A stretch of 51,663 bases of DNA from Actinokineospora spheciospongiae (GCF_000564855.1 NZ_AYXG01000118.1:1-51663); one strand, 5' to 3'. Counted from the first letter of the stretch, positions 8,867-18,493 are shown. Numbers and translations are program-made. The notes: a model not told the origin generated them from the sequence alone.

Positions 8867-9798
8867 CGGCGGCGGGTGGGGAACGGGTGGCCCAGGGTCG
8901 TCTCGGTGGCGATCCGGTTGTGGTCGAAGGCGTTCTCCCCGCTGACCAGCACCGCCCCGTAGCGCTCCAGGCTGACCTGCCCGCCGTACTCCTCGATCCG
9001 CTCGGTGTCGGGGTAGATCCGCACCGAGGTCGGCACGTACCGGGCGGCGAAGCCCAGCCGCATCTGCTTGCTCAGGCCGCTGTGCGGGTGCGAGGCGTGC
9101 ATCAGCGTCGACCAGAACACGATGAACTGGCCCGCGGGCATCTCCATCGACCGCGCCTGCGACTCGTCGGGCTTCCAGTCCGGGTCGATCTGGAGTTCGC
9201 GGTAGTCGTAGCCGAAGAAACCGCGCCGCACACCGTCCTTCTCCACGTTCGTGGCCTGCTCGGGGTCGTAGTGCATCCGCTTGGTCTCGTCGTAGTTCAT
9301 GCTCTGGTGGGTGCCGGGGATGAACTGGAGGCACCCGGTGTCGACCATCGCGTCGGTGAAGGCGCACCACACGGTGATCGTGCCGCCGAAGTCGGACCCG
9401 TTGGGCCACAGGATCTGCGGGGTGCCCGAGGCGTTGGCGAAGGTGTCGGCCTGGTGCCAGTCGGTGCCCTCGTCGCCGGGGTACTTGGGGAAGAACTCGG
9501 TGCGCCAGCACAGCACGTCCGGGCCGAGGATGCTGCTGACCCGGTCGACGATCTGCGGGGAGCAGATGTGGTCGGCCAGGAACGCGTTGTCCAGGTGCCG
9601 GTCGTAGTTGGCGATGTTCGTGGCGCCGGACTTGGCCGCCTCGTCCTGGTAGACCGCGTCGGAGCGGTCCATCAGCCGGATGCGCTCGCGGCGCCAGGCC
9701 TGGGTGATGTCGTCGTGCTCGTAGAGCGGGAACGGGCCCGCGAAGCCGTTCTTCTGGAACCCGGCCAGTTCGTCGGGGGTGAGGGAGAAATCGGTCAC
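8863..9798 (-). CDS. SyrB2-type Fe(II)/2-oxoglutarate halogenase acting on carrier-bound amino acid
   Basis: 311 residues, near-collinear with the threonyl-carrier chlorinase SyrB2 (about 310 residues) as I remember its sequence. The metal motif reads D-W-H-Q-A-D: His115 and His234 (TLMHAS) are the iron ligands, and Ala117 takes the place of the Asp/Glu found in hydroxylases, which opens the site for chloride. Arg247 (QMRLGF) fits 2-oxoglutarate binding. Expected role: chlorination of the C4 methyl of L-threonyl-S-PCP. The GTG start at 9798 lies 2 bases after the A-PCP stop and is preceded by AAAGG. The adjacent Thr-type A-PCP protein is the likely substrate carrier. Phytanoyl-CoA hydroxylase is the family-level name but does not fit the Ala. 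Confidence 0.92.
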   Translation of the reverse strand: MTDFSLTPDELAGFQKNGFAGPFPLYEHDDITQAWRRERIRLMDRSDAVYQDEAAKSGATNIANYDRHLDNAFLADHICSPQIVDRVSSILGPDVLCWRTEFFPKYPGDEGTDWHQADTFANASGTPQILWPNGSDFGGTITVWCAFTDAMVDTGCLQFIPGTHQSMNYDETKRMHYDPEQATNVEKDGVRRGFFGYDYRELQIDPDWKPDESQARSMEMPAGQFIVFWSTLMHASHPHSGLSKQMRLGFAARYVPTSVRIYPDTERIEEYGGQVSLERYGAVLVSGENAFDHNRIATETTLGHPFPTRRR

Positions 9799-9800
9799 GG

Positions 9801-11543
9801 TCAGCCTTTCGTCGCTGTGGTGGCGCGCTCGACCGCCGCGGCCAGGGAGGACACGGTGACGCCGTCGAGCAGCACCGCCAGGTCGAGTTCGGTGCCGAAG
9901 TGCTCGTTGACCCTGGTGAACATGCGCAGCAGGCTCAGCGAGGTGCCGCCGAGGTCGAAGAAGTCCAGGTCGTGGTCGACCGCGTCGGCGCCGAGCACCT
10001 CCCGCCAGATCCGGTCGACCTCGCCCTCGGTGCCCTCGGCCACCTCGCCGCCGGTCAGCACCGCGGCCCGGTCGAGCTTGCCGTTGCGGGTCAGCGGGAG
10101 CGCCGCCACCGGGAAGTACGCCGAGGGCCGCAGGTGCCGGGGCAGCGCCTCGGTGACCAGCGCGGCCAACTGCGAGCGCAGGCGTTCCCAGCGCACCGGG
10201 TCGTCGCCGACCCCCGGCGGCGCCACCACGTGCGCGACCAGCCGCACGTCGCCGTCGCCGTGGTCGCGGGCGCCGACCAGGCAGCCCGCCACCTCGGGGT
10301 GCCCGCCGAGGACCGCCTCCACCTCCGCGGGCTCGATCCGGTAGCCGCGCACCTTGAGCTGGTCGTCGACGCGGCCCAGGTACTCGTACTCGCCGTCGTC
10401 GCGGCGGCGGACCCGGTCGCCGGTGCGGTAGGCGCGCTCGCCGTCGAGGTCGACGAACCGCTCGGCGGTCAGCTCCGGGCGGTCGAGGTAGCCGCGGGCC
10501 ACGCCGACCCCGGTGACGTACAGCTCGTCGCCGCGCAGGTGGAAGTCCAGGCCGGGCAGCGGGACCCCGATCGGGCTGACCCTCGGGTCGGCCAGGTCGG
10601 CCGGGGTGATGCGGCGCAGCGAGGCGTGCACGGTGGTCTCGGTGATGCCGTACATGTTCACCACCTCCGGGCCGTCGTCGGCCTGCCGGTCGAACCACGG
10701 GCGCAGCAGGCCGACGTCCAGCCGCTCCCCGCCGAGCACGACCAGGCGCAGCTTGTCCGGTGGCGCGCCGGTGCCGACGAACTGCCGCAGCGCCGACGGG
10801 GTCTGGCTCAGCACCGTGACCCCCTCGGCCCCGACCAGCGCGCGGAAGCGGCCCGGGTTGCGCGAGACCTCGTGCGGCACCACGACCAGCCTGCCGCCGT
10901 GCAGCAGGGCGCCCCAGACCTCCCACACGGAGAAGTCGAAGGCCACCGAGTGGAACATCGTCCACACGTCGTTCTCGTCGAAGCCGAACCGGGACCCGGT
11001 GCCGCGGAACAGGTTCAGCACGCTGCGGTGCTCGACCAGCACGCCCTTCGGGGTGCCCGTCGAGCCGGAGGTGTGGATCACGTACGCCAGGTCGGTGTCG
11101 CGGACCGGCTCGCCACCGGGGTCGCCCTCGACGTCACCGGGGTCGTCGAGCAGGACGGTGGTCGCCCCCGGCACCAGGGCCGCCGTGGCGGTCGTCGCGA
11201 GCACCGCGGGCGCGTCGAGGCCGTCGAGCAGCAGCCGGACCCGCTTGGGCGGGGTGTCCGGGTCGACGGGCAGGTAGGCGCCGCCCGCGGTCACCGCCGC
11301 GACCAACCCGACGACGAGGTCCAGCGAGGGTTCGGCGAGCAGCGGGACCACGGTGTCGGCGCGCACGCCCGCGGCGCGCAGCCCGGCGGCGACCGCGCCC
11401 GCGCGCTCGCGCAGTTCGCTGTAGGTCAGCTCGCCGTCCGGCGCGGTCACCGCCACCCGCCGGGGATGGCGGTCGGCCATGCGGGAGAATTGTTCGGGAA
11501 GTGATTGTGCCTGCCGTTCCACGGGGTGAGCGGTGTGTGGCAT
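9801..11543 (-). CDS. Thr-type A-PCP didomain protein (SyrB1-like)
   Basis: 580 residues: adenylation domain (about 20-495) with intact A3 ([10 protein letters not shown]), A5 (YGITETT), A7 (YRTGDR), A8 (LKVRGYRIE) and A10 (NGKLDR, Lys489), then a carrier domain with GGTS (Ser535). Pocket residues read by eye are D-F-W-S-V-G-M-V-H-K, close to the known Thr code DFWNIGMVHK. It should activate and hold L-Thr (or a close analogue) for the halogenase encoded directly downstream. ATG 11543 has an AGGAG site 7 bases ahead. First gene of the five-gene operon; the divergent ATP-grasp ligase starts at 11739. There is no condensation domain, so the residue must leave by acyl transfer. Confidence 0.9.
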   Translation of the reverse strand: MPHTAHPVERQAQSLPEQFSRMADRHPRRVAVTAPDGELTYSELRERAGAVAAGLRAAGVRADTVVPLLAEPSLDLVVGLVAAVTAGGAYLPVDPDTPPKRVRLLLDGLDAPAVLATTATAALVPGATTVLLDDPGDVEGDPGGEPVRDTDLAYVIHTSGSTGTPKGVLVEHRSVLNLFRGTGSRFGFDENDVWTMFHSVAFDFSVWEVWGALLHGGRLVVVPHEVSRNPGRFRALVGAEGVTVLSQTPSALRQFVGTGAPPDKLRLVVLGGERLDVGLLRPWFDRQADDGPEVVNMYGITETTVHASLRRITPADLADPRVSPIGVPLPGLDFHLRGDELYVTGVGVARGYLDRPELTAERFVDLDGERAYRTGDRVRRRDDGEYEYLGRVDDQLKVRGYRIEPAEVEAVLGGHPEVAGCLVGARDHGDGDVRLVAHVVAPPGVGDDPVRWERLRSQLAALVTEALPRHLRPSAYFPVAALPLTRNGKLDRAAVLTGGEVAEGTEGEVDRIWREVLGADAVDHDLDFFDLGGTSLSLLRMFTRVNEHFGTELDLAVLLDGVTVSSLAAAVERATTATKG

Positions 11544-11657
11544 CTGCTTCTCCTGCGGTGGGCGGAATCGTGGGCGCAGCGTGAACGGACACCCTGGGGC
11601 GTCGGTACTTCCGTGCGGATTCGGTGAACACCCTGCCGGGAGTGGGCAGGCACTTTC

Positions 11658-11703
11658 ATGTTGGTCTCGGGCCGGTGCTCCGTCAACCACTGATGGCAGT
11701 ACG
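11658..11703 (-). promoter_or_regulatory. Promoter of the halogenase operon
   Basis: Minus strand: TTGACG (11686-11681), 17-base spacer, CAACAT (11663-11658). The 23-base block 11681-11703 is shared (19 matches) with the promoter at 4693-4715. It lies in the 195-base divergent gap before the ATP-grasp gene, so both directions could be controlled here. Confidence 0.55.
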
Positions 11704-11738
11704 CTTCGCGTTCCATTCGGAGAGGGAGTCGGGAACGC

Positions 11739-13187
11739 ATGGTAATCGAAACCGACGATCGTGCCGCCTTTCGGGTGACGCAGCGGGACCTGGTGGACCC
11801 GTTCGGTTCCGCCCGTTCGCCGCGAACGGTGCTGGTCGTGCCCAGCATGACGCTCGACAGCGCCGGTCTGGTGAAGATCCCCGGGGTGAACCACTACGAG
11901 GAGCGGTTCCTTGTCTTCCTGCAATTGCTGCGGGACCCGGCCGTGCGCGTGGTGTTCGTCACCAGCGAACCGATTGCCGACGCGGTCGTCGATTATTCCC
12001 TTGGATTGTTCGGCTGCACCCGCGAGCGGCTGACAATGCTCGACTGCGGCAGCCGCGACCCCATTCCACTCACTGAGAAGGTGCTCCGGCGGCCGGACCT
12101 GCTGGCCGCGCTGCGGGCGCTCGACCCGTCGGTGCTGGTCGCGTTCAACGGCTCGCCGCAGGAGCGGGCGCTGGCCGTGCGGCTGGGCGTGCCGCTGTTC
12201 GCCGCCGACCCCGACCTGGCGGGCCTGGGCTCCAAGACCGGCTCGCGCAGGCTGTTCGCCGAGGCGGGGGTGCCGGTCGCACCGGGGTTCGACGGGCTGC
12301 GCGACACCGGTGACGTGGTGGCCGCGCTGGCCGACCTGCGCGCGGCCGACCCGACCGTCGGCTCGGCGATCGTCAAGCTCAACGACAGCTTCGGCGCAGG
12401 TGGCAACGTCGTGTTCAGCTTCGACGGCGCCCCGGGGACCGGCCTGGCCGACTGGGTGCGCCGCGAACTGCCCGGCCGCGCGGTGTTCGCCTCGCCGCCG
12501 GACTCGTGGGAGGACTACGCGGCCAAGGTCGACGAGATGGGCGCGGTGGTCGAGCGGTTCGTGACCGCCGACGAGACCACCTCGCCCTCGGCGCAGGTGC
12601 TGCTCGTCGACGGCGCGGCCCGGGTGCTCTCCACCCACGACCAGGTGCTCGCCGGGGCGGAGAAGCAGATCTTCGTCGGCTGCACCTTCCCCTCGCGCGC
12701 GGAATACCGCACGCAGGTGCAGGACATGGCGCTGCGGGCGGGAACGGCCTTGGCCCGGGCCGGGGTGAGCGGAATCGCCAGCGTCGACTTCGTCTCCGCC
12801 CGCACCGGGGACGCGTGGCGGCATTTCGGGTTGGAGGTCAACCTCCGGATGGGTGGTGGTACGGCACCGTTTCTCATGCTGCGCGGATTGGTTCCCGGCG
12901 AATACGACCCGAGCACGGCCGAGTTCCGCGCCGAGGACGGGACACCCCGTTCCTACTTCGCCACCGACCGGGTTCTCCGCCCGGAATACCGGGCGCTGCG
13001 ACCGGCGGACCTGATCGGCGTTCTCGACACCGAGCGGTTCGACCCGGAATCGCGCACCGGGGCGGCCGGTTACATGCTCAGCGCGGTGGAGATCGGCCGC
13101 TTCGGCGTCGTGTACGTCGACCGCGACACCGCCCTCGCCACCGCCGGGTACCGCAGGGTGGTCGCGGGCGTCGACGCGCTCGTCTGA
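11739..13187 (+). CDS. PGM1-like ATP-grasp peptide ligase
   Basis: 482 residues. The N-terminal 150 residues resemble the unusual first domain of PGM1-type ligases (LVVPSMTLD start). An ATP-grasp core follows, with the ATP-binding segment AIVKLNDSFGAGGN at about residues 209-222 and the metal-binding end LEVNLRMGGGT near 367-377. The pheganomycin ligase PGM1 joins a nonproteinogenic amino acid to a peptide with ATP, via an acyl phosphate. As the cluster has no condensation domain, this protein is the best candidate for making an amide bond with the residue built by the divergent halogenase operon. The ATG is preceded by GAGAGGGAG. The substrate pair cannot be read from the sequence. Confidence 0.82.
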   Translation: MVIETDDRAAFRVTQRDLVDPFGSARSPRTVLVVPSMTLDSAGLVKIPGVNHYEERFLVFLQLLRDPAVRVVFVTSEPIADAVVDYSLGLFGCTRERLTMLDCGSRDPIPLTEKVLRRPDLLAALRALDPSVLVAFNGSPQERALAVRLGVPLFAADPDLAGLGSKTGSRRLFAEAGVPVAPGFDGLRDTGDVVAALADLRAADPTVGSAIVKLNDSFGAGGNVVFSFDGAPGTGLADWVRRELPGRAVFASPPDSWEDYAAKVDEMGAVVERFVTADETTSPSAQVLLVDGAARVLSTHDQVLAGAEKQIFVGCTFPSRAEYRTQVQDMALRAGTALARAGVSGIASVDFVSARTGDAWRHFGLEVNLRMGGGTAPFLMLRGLVPGEYDPSTAEFRAEDGTPRSYFATDRVLRPEYRALRPADLIGVLDTERFDPESRTGAAGYMLSAVEIGRFGVVYVDRDTALATAGYRRVVAGVDALV

Positions 13188-13378
13188 CGGCGTGGGAGCC
13201 GAGGGGTTCGGGCTCCCCTCGGCTCCGCGACCGGACGACACCCACCGGTGTCGGGGCACCCGTGCGTCACCTGGACCGGTGATCGGGGTGGACGGCGGTG
13301 TGAACCGCGTTGTGCCCGCCCCGCGGATGTGACCAAGGTGGACGGACGCATGACCGACAGCCATCGGAGGACCGCACG

Positions 13379-13897
13379 ATGTTCCGTTCCACTGCCCGTG
13401 GTGCCGTGATGACCGCCCTCGCCGCCGCCGCGCTGGCGGCTCCGGCGATGACCGCCACCGCGACGACCGACCCCGGCCAGCACCAGATCGTCCCGGTGCA
13501 CAGCGGGAAGTGCCTCGACGTGCTGGGCGCGAACCCGGGTGACGACACCAACATCGTCCAGTCGACCTGCGACGGCCGCGTCAGCCAGCGCTTCTCCGCC
13601 AAGTCCGCGGGCAACGACACCTGGCTGATCTTGTCCGAGGCGACCCTGAAGTGCTTCCAGGCGACGCCCGCGGGCCAGGAGGGCGGGGACGTCGTGCAGC
13701 GCACCTGCGACGGCAGCCCCGTCCAGCGGTGGCGGGTGGAGGGCGAGGCCGCGCACGGGTACCAGGTCGTGTCCGGCCTCACCGGCCTGTGCCTTGAGGT
13801 GGCGTACGCCTCCCCGGAGGACGGGGCCGAGGTGCGCCAGTACCCCTGCCACGGCCAGGCCAACCAGCGCTTCTCCTTCGACGGCGTCCCCGCGTGA
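13379..13897 (+). CDS. Secreted ricin-type beta-trefoil lectin
   Basis: 172 residues: signal peptide 1-29 (FRSTARGAV then an Ala-rich core), then one beta-trefoil with three repeats marked by C-L/F and QRF/QRW ends (KCLDV..QRF, KCFQA..QRW, LCLEV..QRF). Six cysteines are arranged in pairs, as expected for an exported protein. Such domains bind galactose-type sugars. ATG 13379 follows GGAGG at 13366-13370. Probably a housekeeping or accessory secreted protein; no link to the cluster is visible. Confidence 0.85.
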   Translation: MFRSTARGAVMTALAAAALAAPAMTATATTDPGQHQIVPVHSGKCLDVLGANPGDDTNIVQSTCDGRVSQRFSAKSAGNDTWLILSEATLKCFQATPAGQEGGDVVQRTCDGSPVQRWRVEGEAAHGYQVVSGLTGLCLEVAYASPEDGAEVRQYPCHGQANQRFSFDGVPA

Positions 13898-13944
13898 CGT
13901 GAGGTCCGACCGGGGGTGACCGGTTCCCGGCCACCCCAGGACGC

Positions 13945-13983
13945 GGTGGTGCCCGGTCGGCGCACGGCCGACCGGGCACCACC
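13945..13983. terminator. Bidirectional terminator
   Basis: Perfect 16-bp stem (13945-13960 with 13968-13983), 7-base loop, between the lectin gene and the convergent SRPBCC-hydrolase gene. Confidence 0.85.
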
Positions 13984-14001
13984 ACCCGGCGAGGGCTCTG
14001 C

Positions 14002-15294
14002 TCAGCCCGCCAGCTCCAGGATGACCTGGGTGAGGCGCTCCGGCGCCTCCAGCGGCAGCATGTGCCCGCAGCGCGGCACGCTCTCGAACCGCGCGTTGGG
14101 CAGCGCGTCGGCGACGGCGGCACCCAGCTCGGGCTTGATCACGGTGTCGGCGTCGCCCGCCAGGACCACGGTCGGGACGGTGACCGCGGCGAGGGCGGCG
14201 CGGAAGTCCATGCCCCGACCGGCGGCGAAGAACGCGGCGCGGGTCTTGCGGTCGATGGCGGCGAACATCGCGCGGTTGGTCTCGCTCACCGACGGCAGCG
14301 GCTCCGGGCCCAGGGTCGAGCCGAGCATCTTGCGACCCAGCGGCGCGCGGCGCAGCGCCCAACTGAACACCGGGTTGCCCATCAGGCTGATCTCGCTGTC
14401 CGGGGCGTCCTGGTCGTGCGCGGCGGTGGCGAACAGGGCCAGCGCCTTCACCCGCACCCCGGCCTCGGCGGCCCGGTTGGTCACGTACCACTGGGCGGCG
14501 AACCCGCCACCGGAGTGGCCCGCCAGCACGGCGTCGCGGACATCGACCGCGGCGAGCACGTCCGCCAGGTCCAGGCCTAGGCGCTCGACGGTGATCGGCG
14601 CGGAGCCCAGCGTCGAGGCGCCGTGGCCGCGGTGGTCGTAGGAGACCACGGTGTGGCCCGCGTTCAGCAGGCGGCGCCGCACGCCCGCCCACGCCTCGCG
14701 GCCCGCGGCCCAGCCGTGGCTGAGCACGACCGTGCCCAGGGAGGGGCCCGCCGGGGTGGCGACGGTGACGGCGATCTCGGCGCCGTCGGAGGTGCGGACC
14801 GTGGAGTCGAGCGAGCCCGAGGTGGCCGTCTTGCCGCTGAGCAGGGCGTTGAGCCGGGTGAACGCGCCCTGCGCGCCCTCGGAGTGCTGCTGACCGACGT
14901 CCGACAGCTTCGAGATGACCTTCATGAAGCCCTGCGGGGCGGCGTTGAAGTGCATCGACAGCTTGGTGCGGTTCCCGGCGGCGGGCTCGACGAAGAACTC
15001 GCAGGAACCCAGGAACGAGCCGGAGACGTAGTCCGCGGCGATCCGCCTGCCCGGGTCCACGCTGGTGGTGCGGGCGATGAACTTGAACTTCGGGCCGCCC
15101 TGGTCGACGCCCTTGGCGTGCACGGTCACCTCGGTCTCGCCGAGGAGTTCCTGCGGCGGGCGGGCCCCGGCCTTGAAGGTGTTCTTCGGGGTCCACCACC
15201 TGCCGCCGCCGTTGAGTTCGCTGACCAGCTCGGCCCAGACCTTGTCCGGTGTGGACTCGATGTAGTGGGTGTCGATGATGTCGTACGTGGGCAT
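14002..15294 (-). CDS. SRPBCC (polyketide cyclase-like) / alpha/beta-hydrolase fusion
   Basis: 430 residues. Residues about 1-150 look like a START/SRPBCC polyketide-cyclase domain. Residues about 165-430 are an alpha/beta hydrolase with oxyanion HGW, nucleophile G-H-S-G-G (Ser261), acid GDAD near 382-385 and a C-terminal CGHM histidine. A binding domain joined to a hydrolase could release or cyclise a hydrophobic thioester or lactone, for example a Baeyer-Villiger product of the operon just upstream. That is inference. The ATG at 15294 has GGGAGG ahead. It follows the FAD-oxidase gene in the same direction, with a strong hairpin between, so it may be only partly cotranscribed. Confidence 0.8.
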   Translation of the reverse strand: MPTYDIIDTHYIESTPDKVWAELVSELNGGGRWWTPKNTFKAGARPPQELLGETEVTVHAKGVDQGGPKFKFIARTTSVDPGRRIAADYVSGSFLGSCEFFVEPAAGNRTKLSMHFNAAPQGFMKVISKLSDVGQQHSEGAQGAFTRLNALLSGKTATSGSLDSTVRTSDGAEIAVTVATPAGPSLGTVVLSHGWAAGREAWAGVRRRLLNAGHTVVSYDHRGHGASTLGSAPITVERLGLDLADVLAAVDVRDAVLAGHSGGGFAAQWYVTNRAAEAGVRVKALALFATAAHDQDAPDSEISLMGNPVFSWALRRAPLGRKMLGSTLGPEPLPSVSETNRAMFAAIDRKTRAAFFAAGRGMDFRAALAAVTVPTVVLAGDADTVIKPELGAAVADALPNARFESVPRCGHMLPLEAPERLTQVILELAG

Positions 15295-15352
15295 CGTGTG
15301 CCTCCCTTGAGCAGAAGGGTGAGTGCCTCCTTTCGGGGAGGCGGGGAACGGG

Positions 15353-15381
15353 GTCGGGGGCGCGGTGACCGCGCCCCCGAC
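15353..15381 (-). terminator. Hairpin between FAD oxidase and SRPBCC-hydrolase genes
   Basis: Perfect 13-bp GC-rich stem (15353-15365 with 15369-15381), 3-base loop, 8 bases past the FAD-oxidase stop. A second small stem (GCCTCC 15325-15330, GGAGGC 15337-15342) follows before the next start. Confidence 0.7.
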
Positions 15382-15388
15382 ACTGGGA

Positions 15389-16903
15389 TCAGCCGAAGAA
15401 GCCCTGACCCGGGGTGAGGACGTGGTCCGGGTCGTAGCGCCGCTTGGCCGCGAGCAGGCCGTCCCAGGCGGGGCCGAAGTGCCGCCGCCACTGCGCGCGG
15501 GTCATGCCCGGGATGGCGCCGACGAGGTACCGCTTGCCGCCCATCGCGACGGCCCGGTCGTAGAGCCTGCGGTTCTGCTCCAGCATCGCCGCGATCCGGG
15601 TCTCGCCCGGCGGCGGGAAGCGCAGCAGGTCGAACAGGTAGACGATCGGCTCGTCGGCCCGGGAGAACAGCGGCTGCCTGACCTTGGCGGTGTTGATCGG
15701 CGACAGCACCGAGAAGCCCGCGCCCAGGTCGGCGGGGGTCAGCTCGGGCACGACCGACTCGACGAACCGCTTGACCGTCGAGGCGGGCATGATCAGGCTC
15801 AGCCACGGGTGCGGCTGGGCCATGAAGTCGTTCTCCTTGAGGAAGTCCTCCCAGGCGTTGGCCCGGAAGACCCAGTCCAGGTACGGCAGGGGGTAGATGT
15901 CCGCGGCCGACCGCACGTCGCGCAGGCCGTTGAGCAGGGCGGCCTGGTCGGGGTTGACGGCGTAGGACACGGCCTCCAGCCGGTACCACCAGCCGGAGTC
16001 GTCCGGCTTGCGGGCGAGTTCCCCGGACTGGTGCTCGAAGCGGCCGTCGCGCAGCAGCTTCTCCTGGTCGGCCAGGAAGGTGCCCAGGTTGTCGTAGAAC
16101 AGGGAGAACACGAGCGCCGAGGTCGGCGCCGGGATCATCTTGACCTTGAGCCTGGTGATGATCCCGACCTGCCCGCCGCCCGCGAGCGCGGCGTGGAACA
16201 GGTCCGCGCGGGTGGTGGGGGTGGCGGTGAGGACGCGGCCGTCGCCGGTCACGACCTCGATCTCCTGGACGGTGTCGGCTTGCAGGCCGTACTTCGCGGT
16301 GCCGCCGCCGATGCCGCCGACACTGACCGTGCCGCCGATCGACAGGTGCAGGTAGTCGGTCAGCGCGGGCGGGGTCTTGCCCTTGGCGTAGCCCGCGGTG
16401 ACCAGCTCGCCCCAGGTGACCCCGGGGCCGACCACGGCGTGGTTGCTGCCGATGGTGTGGATGGTCGCCAGCGCCTTGGCGTCGATGGACACGCCGCCGC
16501 GGACCTGCGCCTGGCCGTAGCAGGAGTGCGACTCCACGTCGGCGTCGCGCCCGCCCTGCCCGTTCACCGCGACCTTGAGGCCGAGGCGGCGGGCGTACTG
16601 CACGACCTTGACGATGTCGGCCACCGAACCGGGCCGCAGCACGGCCTTGGGCAGGTCGTGCACCAGGCCGCCGAAGTCCTTGCCGAACGCGGCGAGCGCG
16701 CCGGGGCTGTACTCCAGCGTCCCCTCCAGGCGCGGGGCCGCCACCAGGCCCGGGGTCCGGGTCGCCGCGTCCGCGGTGACCCAGGAACCCGTGACCGTGC
16801 TGAACCCCGCCACCGCCGCCCCGACACCGAGGCCCTTGAGCAACCCGCGACGGCTCAACGCCGGCTTGCCCGCGTCGATCGTGTCTGCGTCGATCCTGCC
16901 CAT
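15389..16903 (-). CDS. Tat-exported FAD-linked oxidase, cytokinin-dehydrogenase-like
   Basis: 504 residues. Twin arginines at 18-19 (SRRGLLKG) followed by a hydrophobic stretch make a Tat signal. A PCMH-type FAD-binding domain follows, with glycine-rich GGTVSVGGIGG and an NGQGGRDADVESHS segment where the flavin pyrophosphate loop is expected. The C-terminal half fits the cytokinin-dehydrogenase cap. Such enzymes oxidise amines or alcohols to imines or ketones. ATG 16903 is preceded by AGGGG. Last of a three-gene operon (methyltransferase, monooxygenase, oxidase). Export suggests a late oxidation step outside the cytoplasm; the substrate is unknown. Confidence 0.83.
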   Translation of the reverse strand: MGRIDADTIDAGKPALSRRGLLKGLGVGAAVAGFSTVTGSWVTADAATRTPGLVAAPRLEGTLEYSPGALAAFGKDFGGLVHDLPKAVLRPGSVADIVKVVQYARRLGLKVAVNGQGGRDADVESHSCYGQAQVRGGVSIDAKALATIHTIGSNHAVVGPGVTWGELVTAGYAKGKTPPALTDYLHLSIGGTVSVGGIGGGTAKYGLQADTVQEIEVVTGDGRVLTATPTTRADLFHAALAGGGQVGIITRLKVKMIPAPTSALVFSLFYDNLGTFLADQEKLLRDGRFEHQSGELARKPDDSGWWYRLEAVSYAVNPDQAALLNGLRDVRSAADIYPLPYLDWVFRANAWEDFLKENDFMAQPHPWLSLIMPASTVKRFVESVVPELTPADLGAGFSVLSPINTAKVRQPLFSRADEPIVYLFDLLRFPPPGETRIAAMLEQNRRLYDRAVAMGGKRYLVGAIPGMTRAQWRRHFGPAWDGLLAAKRRYDPDHVLTPGQGFFG

Positions 16904-16917
16904 GTCCCCTGTTCCCC

Positions 16918-18480
16918 TTACGCCTGAGCCGTGATGGGGCTCTGCTCGCCGATGAGCGTGGTGACCTGGTAGGACTCCAGGTCGAACTTCTTCGTCTCCT
17001 TGCGGAACCGCCAGGTGTAGGTCGGCCAGATCGAGGGGTTGCGGCCGTGCGCGTCCTGGTACCACGAGGCGCAGCCGCCCGCGGTCCAGACCGTGCCCTC
17101 CTGGAGCTTGCCCAGCTTCTCGGTGAAGGCCGCCTGCGCCTGCGCGTGCACCTCGACCGAGGCCAGGCCGCGGGCGTCGATGACCTTCAGCGCGTCGAGC
17201 ACGTAGTTCAACTGCGCCTCGATCATGACCGTCTGCGACGAGTGCCCCAGCGTGGTCCCCGGGCCGAGCAGCATAAACAGGTTCGGGAACCCGCTCACGG
17301 TGGTGCCCCGGTACCCGGTCATCCCGTTCTCGGCCCACTCCTTGCCCAGGGTCAGGCCGTCCTTGCCGGTGATCCGGGCGGCGAACGGGCGCTCGGTGGC
17401 GGCGAAGCCGGTGGCCAGGATGATCGCGTCGACCTCGCGGGTGGTGCCGTCCGCGGTGGTGATCGAGTTCGGGCCCACCTGCGTGATGCCGTCGGTGATG
17501 AGCTGGGCGTTGTCGGCCTGGATCGCCGGGTAGTAGTAGTTCGAGAACAGCATCCGCTTGCAGCCGACGGTGTAGTCCGGGGTGAGCTTGGCGCGCAGCT
17601 CCGGGTCGGCCACCGACTTCGCCAGGTGCTTGGCGGTCATGCCGCCCAGGGTCTTCTCGGCGATCGGCGGGCGGGTCATCATGAACGCCAGGACCTCGCG
17701 GCCCCACTGGTTGAACCCGCGGCGGAAGCTCTGGTAGCCGGGGACCTTGCGGAACATCCAGCCCTTGAGCTTCGAGGTGGGCTTGTCGTTCTTCGGGCCG
17801 ATCCAGGCGGGGGTGCGCTGGTGGACGTGCAGCTCGCCGACCTTCGGCTGGATCTTCGGCACGAACTGCAGCGCCGAGGCGCCGGTGCCGATGACGGCGA
17901 CCTTCTTGCCCTCCAGGTCGTAGTCGTGGTCCCACCGAGAGGAGTGGAACATCGTGCCCTGGAAGTCGGTCAGACCGGCGATGTCCGGCACCACCGGTTC
18001 GGACAGGTAACCGGTGCCGGTCACCAGGACCTGCGAGGTGTAGTCCCCTGCGGTCGTGGCGATCCGCCAGACCTTGGCCTCGTCGTCCCAGTCGGCGGAG
18101 ACGACCTCGTGCCGGAACCGGATGTGCGGGCGCAGCCGGAAGCGGTCGGTCAGGTCCTTGAGGTAGGTGAACAGCTCGTCGCGGGTGCCGAAGGTCTTCG
18201 ACCAGCTCGGGTTCTGGGCGAAGGAGAACGAGTACAGCAGCGCCATCACGTCGCACTCGGCGCCGGGGTAGCTGTTGTCGCGCCAGGTCCCGCCGACCTC
18301 GTCGGCGCGGTCGAAGAGCAGGAAGTCGTCCACGCCGGACTGCTGGAGTCGGATCGCCATGCCCAGCCCGGAGAAACCGGTGCCGATGATCGCGACCTTC
18401 ACGTGGGGGGTGCGCTTTCCGTTGCCGCCACTGGAGGTCGGGCCGGCCGGAGAGTCGATCGTGGAGTCGGTGATAGTCAC
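16918..18480 (-). CDS. Type I Baeyer-Villiger monooxygenase 1
   Basis: 520 residues, FAD/NADPH flavoprotein. FAD Rossmann motif GTGFSG at about 33-38, EVGGTWRDNSYPG, the fingerprint F-x-G-x-x-x-H-x-x-x-W-D just before the NADPH Rossmann motif (VIGTGAS), and a C-terminal ATG(F)-type element. It should insert oxygen next to a ketone to give an ester or lactone. The GTG start at 18480 lies 13 bases after the methyltransferase stop; GAGG is upstream. It is a close paralogue of the monooxygenase encoded at 32194-33762 in the same putative regulon. Confidence 0.87.
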   Translation of the reverse strand: MTITDSTIDSPAGPTSSGGNGKRTPHVKVAIIGTGFSGLGMAIRLQQSGVDDFLLFDRADEVGGTWRDNSYPGAECDVMALLYSFSFAQNPSWSKTFGTRDELFTYLKDLTDRFRLRPHIRFRHEVVSADWDDEAKVWRIATTAGDYTSQVLVTGTGYLSEPVVPDIAGLTDFQGTMFHSSRWDHDYDLEGKKVAVIGTGASALQFVPKIQPKVGELHVHQRTPAWIGPKNDKPTSKLKGWMFRKVPGYQSFRRGFNQWGREVLAFMMTRPPIAEKTLGGMTAKHLAKSVADPELRAKLTPDYTVGCKRMLFSNYYYPAIQADNAQLITDGITQVGPNSITTADGTTREVDAIILATGFAATERPFAARITGKDGLTLGKEWAENGMTGYRGTTVSGFPNLFMLLGPGTTLGHSSQTVMIEAQLNYVLDALKVIDARGLASVEVHAQAQAAFTEKLGKLQEGTVWTAGGCASWYQDAHGRNPSIWPTYTWRFRKETKKFDLESYQVTTLIGEQSPITAQA

Positions 18481-18493
18481 GGCAGACCAGTCC

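Noticed and set aside
8863-9798. Calling the halogenase a phytanoyl-CoA hydroxylase
   Set aside because: The metal site is H-Q-A, not H-x-D, and the protein is near-collinear with SyrB2, so chlorination is the better reading.
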